DNA of 64,000 nt, taken from contig NZ_BCRJ01000046.1 of NCBI RefSeq assembly GCF_001552535.1, forward strand, positions 1 to 64,000. Direction: 5' to 3'. Below the pieces are notes generated by a model. That model was given only the letters and a program-made list of their open reading frames with translations. It did not search any database and was not told the origin of the DNA. Shown here one piece after another: positions 19,081 to 26,934 of the stretch; position 1 is the first letter of the stretch; every line of letters begins with the position of its first letter. This DNA is from Nocardioides jensenii JCM 1364 = NBRC 14755 (GTDB lineage Bacteria; Actinomycetota; Actinomycetes; Propionibacteriales; Nocardioidaceae). Both the position numbers and the translations under genes were made by a program.

Positions 19081-19869
19081 TCAGCTGATACGGACGAGCT
19101 CCAGGCGCCAGGCCTCGGGTCCACGAGTCAGGTAGTCGATGCTGAACGCTCCCGGCGAGCGTCGTTCGAGCTGCGCCAGCAGCGGCAGCGGGTCGTGCGG
19201 CGCGACCAGGACCAGCCCCTTGCCCGGACGCACGGCGTCCAACGCACCGAAGACCGTCGCGTGCCGGATGGCGTGCGGAATGGTCCGGGCATCGAGCTCC
19301 GGGTAGCCGTGACCGTCCTCCTCACCGCAGGTGCAGTCCTGCCCCGGCTCCGACGTCGAGTGCACGTGAGCGGACCCGTCCGACACCTCCGCCCCGAGCA
19401 GTTCGTGCATGCCGTCGAGCAGGCCGGCGAGCGAGACGGCCGGGTCGGCAACGAGCAGCGGGAGGATCTGGTCGTTCTCCTTGGCGAGGTGCGTCCCGAA
19501 GACCGCCTTCAGGGCGCCGGCCGCGGCCACGGCGGACATCCGATCTTCCGCGGTGGCGAGCTCGTCGATCACCGCACCGATGAAGGAGTGCTCGCTCAGC
19601 ATCGCCTCGACCAACAACCGTCCCGAGGCGTGGGCGGCGGCCGCGCGATAGAGCGTGCCCTCCTCGGCGATCGCGTGCGGCAGCAGGTCGTCGCGGCCCC
19701 ACGCCACGAGATCGTCGCGCACAGCGGTGACGTCACCGCCCGTGCGCGCGACGCCGATCAGTGCCTCCACCTTCAACGACAGGACTCCTGCCATCTGTGC
19801 GTGGTGCTCCTCGACAGCCTCGGCTGCCCTGGCATCCGCCTCGTTCGAGGCGATGGTCACGTCGTTCAT
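19081..19869 (-). CDS. Hemerythrin HHE-domain / DUF2249 fusion protein
   Basis: A 262-residue two-domain protein. Residues ~15-150 are a four-helix hemerythrin-like bundle with candidate di-iron ligands in [26 protein letters not shown] and [14 protein letters not shown]. After a short His/Cys linker ([21 protein letters not shown], possible extra metal site), residues ~190-262 form a DUF2249/TusA-like domain ([32 protein letters not shown]). Such fusions are associated with nitric-oxide or redox sensing and iron-sulphur repair. ATG at 19869, divergent from the regulator at 19934 with only 64 bp between. Confidence 0.85.
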   Translation of the reverse strand: MNDVTIASNEADARAAEAVEEHHAQMAGVLSLKVEALIGVARTGGDVTAVRDDLVAWGRDDLLPHAIAEEGTLYRAAAAHASGRLLVEAMLSEHSFIGAVIDELATAEDRMSAVAAAGALKAVFGTHLAKENDQILPLLVADPAVSLAGLLDGMHELLGAEVSDGSAHVHSTSEPGQDCTCGEEDGHGYPELDARTIPHAIRHATVFGALDAVRPGKGLVLVAPHDPLPLLAQLERRSPGAFSIDYLTRGPEAWRLELVRIS

Positions 19870-19920
19870 GTCGATCCCTTCACCGGCCGCTCACCGTGGC
19901 GGCATCCACCATCTATTTAC

Positions 19921-19926
19921 TACACT
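19921..19926 (+). promoter_or_regulatory. Leaderless-type -10 box of the regulator gene
   Basis: TACACT ends 7 bp before the GTG start at 19934, and no Shine-Dalgarno lies between them. This is the layout of a leaderless actinobacterial transcript. Confidence 0.55.
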
Positions 19927-19933
19927 GTCCTCC

Positions 19934-20623
19934 GTGGAAAACAATCGCCAGCTCGGGCCCCGCTCCGGCGCGGGCCGAAAGCCTCTCTCCGCGTCACGGG
20001 CAGGCATCCTGGATCGACTCCGCGACCAACCCGAACCCATCACGCTCGCGGCACTGGTCCGGATCACCGCCCTGCACGAGAACACCATCCGAGAACACCT
20101 CGAGGCGCTCGTCCACCGCGGACTGGTGCGCCGCACCAAGGCCGAGCCGCACGGCCGGGGTCGCCCCGCCTGGCTCTACGAGCTCAGTGGCGAGTCAGAG
20201 AGCAGCGAGTACGCCGGGCTGGCCACGGCGCTCGCGTCGGCGATCGCCCGGACAAGTTCCGACCCCCACGCAGCAGCCGTGGCCTCAGGCGAGGAATGGG
20301 GCCACCAGTTGGCCGCGGGCCGCTCCCCCGCCCGAGAGCTCACCGCCGACGCCGCACGCGCGGAGACGCTGGACATGCTCGACGACCTGGGATTCGCCCC
20401 CGAACCCGACGAGACGGACACCCTCAGCAGAACGCGGCTGACCCGCTGCCCACTGCTGGAGGCAGCGCACCGCCACCCGGACATCGTCTGCGCCGTGCAC
20501 CTCGGCATCGTGCGCGGGGCACTCGAGGAGCACGGCATGTCACCCGACGGAACAGACCTGATCCCGTTCGCCGAGCCCGGCGCCTGCCACCTCGTCGTAC
20601 CCCCGACGCCACCACCGGCGTAG
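19934..20623 (+). CDS. Helix-turn-helix regulator (ArsR/MarR-like) paired with hemerythrin
   Basis: A 229-residue protein with an N-terminal winged helix (~20-75: LRDQPEPITLAALVRITALHENTIREHLEALVHRGLVRRTKAEPHGRGRPAWLYEL). The C-terminal part (~140-229) keeps a Cys/His-bearing core (TRLTRCPLLEAAHRHPDIVCAVHLGIV and a final GACHLVV). Its arrangement resembles the iron-sulphur-binding region of SufR/RsrR-like or DUF-type redox regulators. Start GTG at 19934. The divergent partner is the hemerythrin/DUF2249 gene, so this is a likely sensor-effector pair responding to NO or oxidative stress; that role is inferred. Confidence 0.75.
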   Translation: MENNRQLGPRSGAGRKPLSASRAGILDRLRDQPEPITLAALVRITALHENTIREHLEALVHRGLVRRTKAEPHGRGRPAWLYELSGESESSEYAGLATALASAIARTSSDPHAAAVASGEEWGHQLAAGRSPARELTADAARAETLDMLDDLGFAPEPDETDTLSRTRLTRCPLLEAAHRHPDIVCAVHLGIVRGALEEHGMSPDGTDLIPFAEPGACHLVVPPTPPPA

Positions 20624-20702
20624 CCGCCGGGGTCGGCCGACAGCGTGGCCGGCCGGGGTCGGCCGGGGTCGGCCGGGGTCGGTCGACAGCGTGGCCGGCC
20701 GG
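20624..20702. repeat. GC-rich tandem repeat between convergent genes
   Basis: GGTCGGCCGG units repeat head to tail at ~20650-20682, flanked by two copies of a CGACAGCGTGGCCGGCCGG segment (20638-20657 and 20684-20702). The tract fills the 88 bp between the convergent stops at 20623 and 20712, can fold into several hairpins and may serve as a bidirectional terminator. Confidence 0.7.
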
Positions 20703-20711
20703 GTGGTGCGA

Positions 20712-21728
20712 CTACTCGCCCACCTTCACCAGGAGCTTGCCGAAGTTGCGGCCCGTCAGCAGTCCACGGAACGCCTCCGGCGTCTGCTCGAGCCCCTCGA
20801 CGATGTCTTCGCGGTAGCGCACCGATCTGTCGGCGACCCACGCAGCCATGTCCCGCAGGAAGTCTTCGTGATGCGTCGGCACGAACTCCTGCTGGATGAA
20901 CCCGCGGATGGTCAGGCTCAGCGACAGCACCTTGCCCATGAACGCCGGCAGCTGGTCCGGGCCCTGGGGCGCGGACGTGGCGTTGTAGTTGGCCACCAGG
21001 CCGCACACCGGAATGCGGGCGAACGTGTTGAGTCGGCGTACGACGGCCGCGGTCACCGGGCCGCCGACGTTCTCGAAGTAGACGTCGATGCCATCGGGCG
21101 TGGCCGCGGCCAGGTCATCGACGAACGTCGGTGAGCGGTGGTCGACGGCCGCGTCGAACCCGAACTCCTCCAGGAGCGCACGGCACTTCTCGGGTCCGCC
21201 GGCGACACCGACCGCGCGGGCACCCTTGATCTTGGCGATCTGGCCGACCGCAGAGCCGACCGGGCCGGTGGCTGCCGCGACGACGACCGTCTCCCCCGGC
21301 TTCGGCTTGCCGATCTCGAGCAGTCCCGCGTACGCGGTGAAGCCGGGCATGCCCAGCACGCCCAACGCGGTCGAGACCGGTGCGGCCTCCGGGTCGAGGC
21401 GGCGGGTCTGCCCGGCGTCGACGACGGCGTGGGTCTGCCAGCCGGCGAACGCCAGCACCAGGTCACCGGGCTGACGGTTCGGCGAGCGCGACTCGACCAC
21501 CTCGCACACGGTGCCGCCGATCATCACTGCGCCGACCTCGACGGGCTCGGCGTACGACTTGGCGGCGCTCATCCGGCCGCGCATGTAGGGGTCGAGGGAG
21601 AGATAGATGGTGCGCAGCAGGACCTGTCCTTCCTCGAGTGCCGGGAGTTCCTCGTCGACGAAGGAGAAGTCGCTGTCCTGGGGCTCGCCGACGGGTCGGG
21701 AGGCCAGGCGGATCTGGGTTGTCTTCAC
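20712..21728 (-). CDS. NADP-dependent oxidoreductase, CurA/leukotriene-B4 dehydrogenase family
   Basis: Zinc-free medium-chain reductase of 338 residues that reduces alkenal/one double bonds with NADPH (CurA, PTGR1 and YncB-type). Motifs: IRLASRPVGEPQDSDF (start), YLSLDPYMRGRMS, the nucleotide-binding AAATGPVGSAVGQIAKIKG (~145), YFENVGGPVTAAVVRRLN (~220) and ITIRGF-like LSLTIRGFIQQEF (~265). GTG at 21728 (VKTTQIRLASR) is chosen because the family begins there; the frame is open further upstream without similarity. It is a single gene, with 94 bp to the divergent membrane-protein gene. Confidence 0.9.
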   Translation of the reverse strand: MKTTQIRLASRPVGEPQDSDFSFVDEELPALEEGQVLLRTIYLSLDPYMRGRMSAAKSYAEPVEVGAVMIGGTVCEVVESRSPNRQPGDLVLAFAGWQTHAVVDAGQTRRLDPEAAPVSTALGVLGMPGFTAYAGLLEIGKPKPGETVVVAAATGPVGSAVGQIAKIKGARAVGVAGGPEKCRALLEEFGFDAAVDHRSPTFVDDLAAATPDGIDVYFENVGGPVTAAVVRRLNTFARIPVCGLVANYNATSAPQGPDQLPAFMGKVLSLSLTIRGFIQQEFVPTHHEDFLRDMAAWVADRSVRYREDIVEGLEQTPEAFRGLLTGRNFGKLLVKVGE

Positions 21729-21822
21729 TGTCGCGATGCTACTGACCCGCCGTCCGTGCCCCGGTACTGTCACCTCATGGGTGCCGAGGTACGCACGATC
21801 GACGACGAGACGGGCTCCGCGC

Positions 21823-22320
21823 GTGACGCCAGCGTCTGAGAGAACCGGCCGGGACGAGACCGTGGAAGAACGGGCAGACCGCAACTGGAACGAGCTGCTC
21901 CAGGAGTTCCGGGTGCTGCAGACCGGCGTACAGATCCTCGGCGGCTTCCTGTTGACGCTGCCCTTCCAGTCACGCTTCGCAGATCTGGACGACTTTCAGC
22001 GGACCCTCTACCTGGTGCTGGTGCTCCTCGCCACGGTCAGCACGTGCGCGATGTTGGCTCCGATCGCGCTGCACCGCCGGGTGTTCCGTTGGCGACGCAA
22101 GCAGCGCCTCGTGGCAGCAGGGCATCGGCTGGCCCAGGTCGTGATGGTGCTGGTCGGACTGCTGGTCACGGGGATCGCCGTCTTCGTCTTCGACGTCGTG
22201 CTCGATCGGCAGGCCGCCCTGATCGTGGGTTGTGCGATGTCGGCACTGGTGCTGGTGGCACTGGTCGGCATTCCACTTCTCGCCGGGGGGCGGCACCCAC
22301 CGCGTCATCCCGAGGCCTGA
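21823..22320 (+). CDS. DUF6328 family membrane protein
   Basis: Membrane protein of about 165 residues with four hydrophobic segments. A soluble N-terminal ~20 residues (TGRDETVEERADRNWNELLQE) is followed by FRVLQTGVQILGGFLLTLPFQSRF, a motif that defines this family, then transmembrane spans (~32-48, 60-82, 108-128, 135-155). An Arg/Lys-rich loop (HRRVFRWRRKQRL) lies inside. The start is set at GTG 21823; an upstream GTG at 21780 would add 14 residues without family similarity. No function is known. Confidence 0.75.
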   Translation: MTPASERTGRDETVEERADRNWNELLQEFRVLQTGVQILGGFLLTLPFQSRFADLDDFQRTLYLVLVLLATVSTCAMLAPIALHRRVFRWRRKQRLVAAGHRLAQVVMVLVGLLVTGIAVFVFDVVLDRQAALIVGCAMSALVLVALVGIPLLAGGRHPPRHPEA

Positions 22321-22340
22321 CCGGTCGCGGTTGGGCAGGG

Positions 22341-23264
22341 TCAGGCCTGCGACGTCGCCGCCCAGTCCACCAGGTCACGGGCCGGTCCGGCAGGAGGATG
22401 CGCGCCGCCCTTCCAGACCGCGTGGAGCAGTCGGGGCAGTTCGAGCCCGGTGATCGCGATGCGGACGAGTCGCCCGGCGGCCAGGTCGTCGTACACCGCG
22501 TGGGCGCTGAGGGCCGCGGGGCCGGCTCCGGCCGCGACGGCCGAACGCACCGCCGCGGTGCTGGACAGCTCCAACGCGGGCTCGGTGGTCGGTCGGTCGG
22601 CGAGCGCCCTCTCCAGAACCGTCCGCGTCCCGGAGCCGGCCTCACGCACCACCAGGGGGGTGGCGGCGAGCGTGTGCACGCTGACCCGACGGCTCGGGCG
22701 CGAGGCCCAGGGATGGCTCGGCGCGACCACGACCACGAGCTCGTCGACTCCGACGAGCCGATTGCGCAGATCACGCGGCGGTTCCGGGCCCTCCACGAAT
22801 CCGACCTGGGCCTCCCCTGAGGCGACCATGGCTGCGACCTGTTCACTGTTGGTCGCGGTGAGCATGAACTCGGTGGCCGGCACCCCGAGCCGTTGCTGTT
22901 GCGTCCGGACGGCGACCAGCCAGCTCGGCAGCAGGTATTCGGCAATCGTCAGGCTGGCCGCGATGTCCAGGTGTCCGCGGCGGTCCTGGCGCAGTGCGGT
23001 GATGCCGGCGTCGAGCTGGTCGGCGGCGTCCAGCACGCGGCTGGCCCACTGCACCACCAGCTCCCCCGTGGGGGTGAGGGCCGAGCCCCGGCGGGTCCGG
23101 TCGAGCAACGGCGCCCCGACGAGGCTGTCCATGGTCCGCATGCGTGAGGATGCCGCCTGCTGGCTGATGCCGACCTCGGCGGCCGCGGAGCTGAGGCTCC
23201 CGGTTCGGGCGACGACCACGAGCAACTCGAGTGCGCGCAGCTCCGGCACGTGTGGACCCAACAT
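22341..23264 (-). CDS. LysR-type transcriptional regulator
   Basis: A 307-residue regulator. The HTH (~5-62) reads LRALELLVVVARTGSLSSAAAEVGISQQAASSRMRTMDSLVGAPLLDRTRRG. The effector domain (~90-300) has the periplasmic-binding-protein fold, with LDIAASLTIAEYLLPSWL and TPLVVREAGSGTRTVLERAL as in CysB/ArgP/YeiE-like members. ATG at 23264; TAGCCT seven bases upstream suggests a leaderless transcript, and a GTG six bases upstream is an alternative. It is divergent (76 bp) from the ferredoxin-NADP reductase gene, its likely target. Confidence 0.85.
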   Translation of the reverse strand: MLGPHVPELRALELLVVVARTGSLSSAAAEVGISQQAASSRMRTMDSLVGAPLLDRTRRGSALTPTGELVVQWASRVLDAADQLDAGITALRQDRRGHLDIAASLTIAEYLLPSWLVAVRTQQQRLGVPATEFMLTATNSEQVAAMVASGEAQVGFVEGPEPPRDLRNRLVGVDELVVVVAPSHPWASRPSRRVSVHTLAATPLVVREAGSGTRTVLERALADRPTTEPALELSSTAAVRSAVAAGAGPAALSAHAVYDDLAAGRLVRIAITGLELPRLLHAVWKGGAHPPAGPARDLVDWAATSQA

Positions 23265-23340
23265 GGTCACAAGGCTACCTTGTGACCAGACAACCTCGTT
23301 CTCGTTCCATGGCTGGCCGCGGATCCACAGACTGGGAACC

Positions 23341-24675
23341 ATGACTCTTCGCGTTGCCATCGTGGGTGGCGGTCCCGCCGGCATCTATGCCGCTGACCTG
23401 CTGACCAAGTCCGAGACGGATGTCTCCGTCGACATCATCGAGCGCCTGCCCGTGCCCTTCGGGCTGGTGCGCTACGGCGTGGCTCCGGACCACCCGCGGA
23501 TCAAGGAGATCGTCAAGGCCCTGCAGCGCGTGCTGGCCAAGCCCGAGGTCCGCTTCCTGGGCAACGTGGAGTACGGCGTCGACGTGAAGCTCGAGGACCT
23601 GCGCGAGTTCTACGACGCGGTCGTGGTCGCCACCGGCGCCATGTCTGATCGAGCTCTCGGGATCCCGGGCGAGGACCTGCCCGGCTCATTCGGTGCCGCG
23701 GACTTCGTCTCGTGGTACGACGCACACCCGGACGTGCCGCGCACCTGGCCACTGGAGGCGGAGCACGTGGCCGTCCTCGGCGTCGGCAACGTGGCACTCG
23801 ACGTGGCACGTGTCCTGGCCAAGAAGGCCGAGGAGATGCTGGCCACCGACATCCCGGCGAACGTCCATGAAGGACTTCTGACCAAGCGGGCCACCGACGT
23901 TCACGTGTTCGCTCGCCGCGGACCGGCGTACGCGAAGTTCTCGCCGCTCGAGCTTCGCGAGCTGGCCCACTCCCCCAACGTCGACGTCATCGTGCACCCC
24001 GAGGGCTTCGAGGTGGATGAGGCGAGCATGGCGCACGTGGCCGCGAACAAGCAGGCCAAGATGGTGCTGAACACACTCTCCAACTGGGTGGGTCGCGAGC
24101 CCACGGGCAAGGCGCACCGCATCCACCTGCACTTCCTCGAGCAGCCCGTCGAGATCCTCGGCGATGACGGCGTCACCGGTCTGCGCACCGAGCGCACCAG
24201 CCTGGTCGGCGACGGCTCCGTGGCGGGCACCGGCGAGATCACCGACTGGGACGTCCAGGCGGTCTACCGTGCGGTCGGCTACCGCAGCACGTCGCTGCCG
24301 GGCCTGCCGTTCGACGACCGGGTTGCAGTCATCCCGAACGACGGAGGCCGGGTGCTGGACCTGGACGGCGAGTCCATCCCCGGCACGTATGTGACCGGCT
24401 GGATCAAGCGCGGACCGGTCGGCCTGATCGGGCACACCAAGAGCGACGCGGCCGAGACGGTCGCGCACCTCGTCGCCGAGACCACCGCCACGGCGACCGA
24501 GCGCGACCCGGGGGCGGTCAACGCCTACTTCGCCGAGCGTGGCGTCGACGTGGTGGAGTTCGCGAACTGGGAGCGCCTCGACCAGCACGAGATCACTCTC
24601 GGTGAGGTCGCTGGCAGAGCACGCGTGAAGGTCGGCGACCGCGAGGAGATGCTGCGCGTCGCCCACGCCGGTTGA
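23341..24675 (+). CDS. fprA: Ferredoxin/flavodoxin-NADP+ reductase, FprA type
   Basis: FAD enzyme of the adrenodoxin-reductase family, 444 residues, moving electrons between NADPH and ferredoxins that feed cytochromes P450 and other acceptors. The FAD site is VAIVGGGPAGIYAADLL at the N-terminus. The family motif LPVPFGLVRYGVAPDHPRIK follows (~40), then the NADP Rossmann VAVLGVGNVALDVARVL (~140), HVFARRGPAYAKFSPLELREL, and a C-terminal TGWIKRGPVGLIGHTKSDA loop (~360). ATG 23341. LysR divergent upstream; the downstream gene is convergent. Confidence 0.93.
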   Translation: MTLRVAIVGGGPAGIYAADLLTKSETDVSVDIIERLPVPFGLVRYGVAPDHPRIKEIVKALQRVLAKPEVRFLGNVEYGVDVKLEDLREFYDAVVVATGAMSDRALGIPGEDLPGSFGAADFVSWYDAHPDVPRTWPLEAEHVAVLGVGNVALDVARVLAKKAEEMLATDIPANVHEGLLTKRATDVHVFARRGPAYAKFSPLELRELAHSPNVDVIVHPEGFEVDEASMAHVAANKQAKMVLNTLSNWVGREPTGKAHRIHLHFLEQPVEILGDDGVTGLRTERTSLVGDGSVAGTGEITDWDVQAVYRAVGYRSTSLPGLPFDDRVAVIPNDGGRVLDLDGESIPGTYVTGWIKRGPVGLIGHTKSDAAETVAHLVAETTATATERDPGAVNAYFAERGVDVVEFANWERLDQHEITLGEVAGRARVKVGDREEMLRVAHAG

Positions 24676-24697
24676 GGAGGTCGCGCCAGCACCTGCC

Positions 24698-25243
24698 TCA
24701 ATCAGCAGCCTGGTCGCGGACGAGGACGAAGAAGTACGGCTGCGGGATGTCCCTGAAGTCCATCAACCCCAACAAGGTGTCGTCGTCGACTCGTCGAAAG
24801 ACATCGATGATCGGCAGGTGGTCATAGACCATCGCCGCGCTGACCACGCCGCGATGGTCAAGCTCGCGCAGACGGGCCCGGTGCTTCGTGGTGGTCAGGG
24901 CAGGTTTGAGCAGGCTCATGACACGTCGGCCCCGAGCCACGACTGGCGCCGGAAGGCGAGGTGCCAGTCCGAGCGGGATACGTCGCGGATCCACGGCGAA
25001 CACGTCGCCGTCCGGTGCCCGGAAGAGCAGCGGGTGGACGGCGTCAGGACCGTCGAACTGCTTGCCGTACCAGCCAGAGGCCGCGAGCAGGCCGTCCATC
25101 GGGTGACCGGTGCCCAGCTCACGACCGTGCCACCGTCCCGAGATCTCCGCGGCACGGACCGGCGGCAGGTCGTCGTACAGGGCCAACGCTGCGGCGACTG
25201 GACAGACGGGTTCAAGGGACGCCAACCGGGTGCTGGCGCTCAT
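24698..25243 (-). CDS. DUF4334/GXWXG-domain protein
   Basis: A 181-residue protein of the GXWXG plus DUF4334 architecture. Seen: AAEISGRWHGRELGTGHPMDGLLAASGWYGKQFDG (GXWXG domain, ~30-70), HPLLFRAPDGDVFAVDP, LRELDHRGVVSAAMVYDHLPIIDVFRRVDDDTLLGLMDFRD (DUF4334, ~125-170) and PYFFVLVRD. The fold is predicted to be a small beta-barrel; the molecular role is unknown. ATG at 25243 overlaps the stop of the GMC oxidase gene (ATGA), so it is the third gene of a three-gene operon with two flavoenzymes. It may bind their product or substrate; that is inference. Confidence 0.85.
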   Translation of the reverse strand: MSASTRLASLEPVCPVAAALALYDDLPPVRAAEISGRWHGRELGTGHPMDGLLAASGWYGKQFDGPDAVHPLLFRAPDGDVFAVDPRRIPLGLAPRLPAPVVARGRRVMSLLKPALTTTKHRARLRELDHRGVVSAAMVYDHLPIIDVFRRVDDDTLLGLMDFRDIPQPYFFVLVRDQAAD

Positions 25244-26934
25244 GCGGTGTCGCCCGTCGAACTGCCGGTCATGTTCCCGACTCGCAGTGCGCCCGGCGCC
25301 GAGGCCGGCACGGCGGGGTGGTGGGGATGGACCGGGGAGATCCGTTCATAGGGATCGCCCAGCTCGGGTCGCGGGTCCGGCTCCCCCTTGTTGGGCCAGA
25401 ACGACATGGCCCGCTCGGCCTGCGCCGTGATGGTGAGTGACGGGTTCACGCCGAGGTTGGCGGTGATCGCGCTGCCGTCGGCGATGTGCAGTCCGGGATG
25501 TCCGAAGACCCGCTGATAGGGGTCGATCACGCCCTTCTCGGCAGACTCACCGATGGTGCAGCCGCCGATGTAGTGGGCCGTGGCCGGAATGTTGAGGATG
25601 TCCGTGGCGATGTTCATCGAGAACCCGTCGAGGTCGTTGGCGTAGTCGCGCGCAATCTCGTGCGCCAGCGGGATCCAGTCCGGGTTGGGCTCACCCACGC
25701 CCTGCCTGGTCCGGAGCCACCCGCCCTTGAGGTAGGAGGTGAGGCTGTTGTCGAACGACTGCATCACCAGCAGGATCACCGAGCGCTCGGAGGCGGCCCG
25801 CGGGTTCTGCGAACGAAGGAAGGTGAGCGGGTGCAGCAGGATCGTCACCAGCAGTCGCAGCGCCCGGAACGCGCCACCGTCGACCATCGGGACGGTCTGC
25901 ACGAAGAGAGAGTTCTGACCCTTGCCATAGCCGACGGCCTCGATGTGGGTCTGGGGGTCAGGGTGGATCGACGACGTGATGGCCACCCCCTGGGCCAGGT
26001 CGTCACGGGTGTTGCTCGTCACCGCGATGATCGCCTCGGAATTGCTTCGGGTGAGCTCACCCAACCGGGTCGACAGGTTGGGCAGGGTCTCGTCGCCACG
26101 CAGCTTGTGCAGCAGTTTCTGGGTGCCCAGGGCAGCGGCTGCGAAGACGACGTGCTGTGCCGTGAACGTGCGACGCCCCTTGCGCAGCTTGCCGTTCGAG
26201 CGCACCGTCTCGACGACATACCCTCCCTGGCCGTCGGGAGCCACCGAGGTGACCGTCGTCAGCGGGTGCACCTGCGCACCCTTCTGCTCGGCGAGGTAGA
26301 GGTAGTTGGTGGTGGTCGTGTTCTTCGCGTTGTGCGTGCACCCCGTCATGCACTCGGAGCAGTGGATGCACCCGGCGCGACGCGGGCCGGCGCCACCGAA
26401 ATAGGGGTCGTCGACCTCGACACCTTCGTTGCCTTCGTTGAAGAAGACGCCGACGTCGGTCTTGTGGAAGGTGTCCTCCACGCCCCGGCGGCGAGCGATC
26501 TGCAGCAGCACCTCGTCCCTCGGCCCGACCCGGGGATTCTCGGCGACGCCGAGCATCCGCTTTGCCTGGTCATAGAAGGGCGCGAGCTCAGACTGCCAGT
26601 CGGTGATGTCGGCCCAGGCACGGTCTCGGTAGAACTCCGGCAGCGGCTCATAGAGGGTGTTGCCGTAGATCAACGATCCGCCGCCGACGCCGGCACCACT
26701 GAAGACCATGCACTTGCCCAGCATGCTGATCCGCTGAGGACCCGTCAGCCCGAGTCTCGGCGCCCAGATCGACTTGCGCAGGTTCCAGTTGCTCGTCGGG
26801 ATGTCGTCGGCGTTCCACCGTCGTCCGGACTCGAGCACACCGACCCGATAGCCCTTCTCGGTCAGACGCAGTGCGCTGACACTGCCGCCGAATCCGGAGC
26901 CGACGACGATCACGTCGTAGTCATGGGTCTTCAT
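25240..26934 (-). CDS. GMC-family oxidoreductase, cholesterol-oxidase-like
   Basis: FAD oxidase/dehydrogenase of 564 residues of the GMC superfamily, closest in layout to actinobacterial ChoD-type proteins. FAD site YDVIVVGSGFGGSVSALRL (~7-25). Then SGAGVGGGSLIYGNTLYEP (~85), a Cys-rich RRAGCIHCSECMTGCTHNAKNT (~185-205) that resembles the cysteines seen in this sub-branch, and C-terminal HYIGGCTIGESAEKGVIDP with catalytic-site GLHIADGSAITANLGVNPSLTITAQAERAM (~490-520). No twin-arginine signal is visible, so it is probably cytoplasmic. ATG 26934 overlaps the monooxygenase stop (ATGA); its stop overlaps the DUF4334 start. Confidence 0.88.
   Translation of the reverse strand: MKTHDYDVIVVGSGFGGSVSALRLTEKGYRVGVLESGRRWNADDIPTSNWNLRKSIWAPRLGLTGPQRISMLGKCMVFSGAGVGGGSLIYGNTLYEPLPEFYRDRAWADITDWQSELAPFYDQAKRMLGVAENPRVGPRDEVLLQIARRRGVEDTFHKTDVGVFFNEGNEGVEVDDPYFGGAGPRRAGCIHCSECMTGCTHNAKNTTTTNYLYLAEQKGAQVHPLTTVTSVAPDGQGGYVVETVRSNGKLRKGRRTFTAQHVVFAAAALGTQKLLHKLRGDETLPNLSTRLGELTRSNSEAIIAVTSNTRDDLAQGVAITSSIHPDPQTHIEAVGYGKGQNSLFVQTVPMVDGGAFRALRLLVTILLHPLTFLRSQNPRAASERSVILLVMQSFDNSLTSYLKGGWLRTRQGVGEPNPDWIPLAHEIARDYANDLDGFSMNIATDILNIPATAHYIGGCTIGESAEKGVIDPYQRVFGHPGLHIADGSAITANLGVNPSLTITAQAERAMSFWPNKGEPDPRPELGDPYERISPVHPHHPAVPASAPGALRVGNMTGSSTGDTA

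Noticed and set aside
20624-20702. CRISPR or phase-variable repeat
   Set aside because: Units are short, contiguous, outside coding sequence and have no cas genes nearby.
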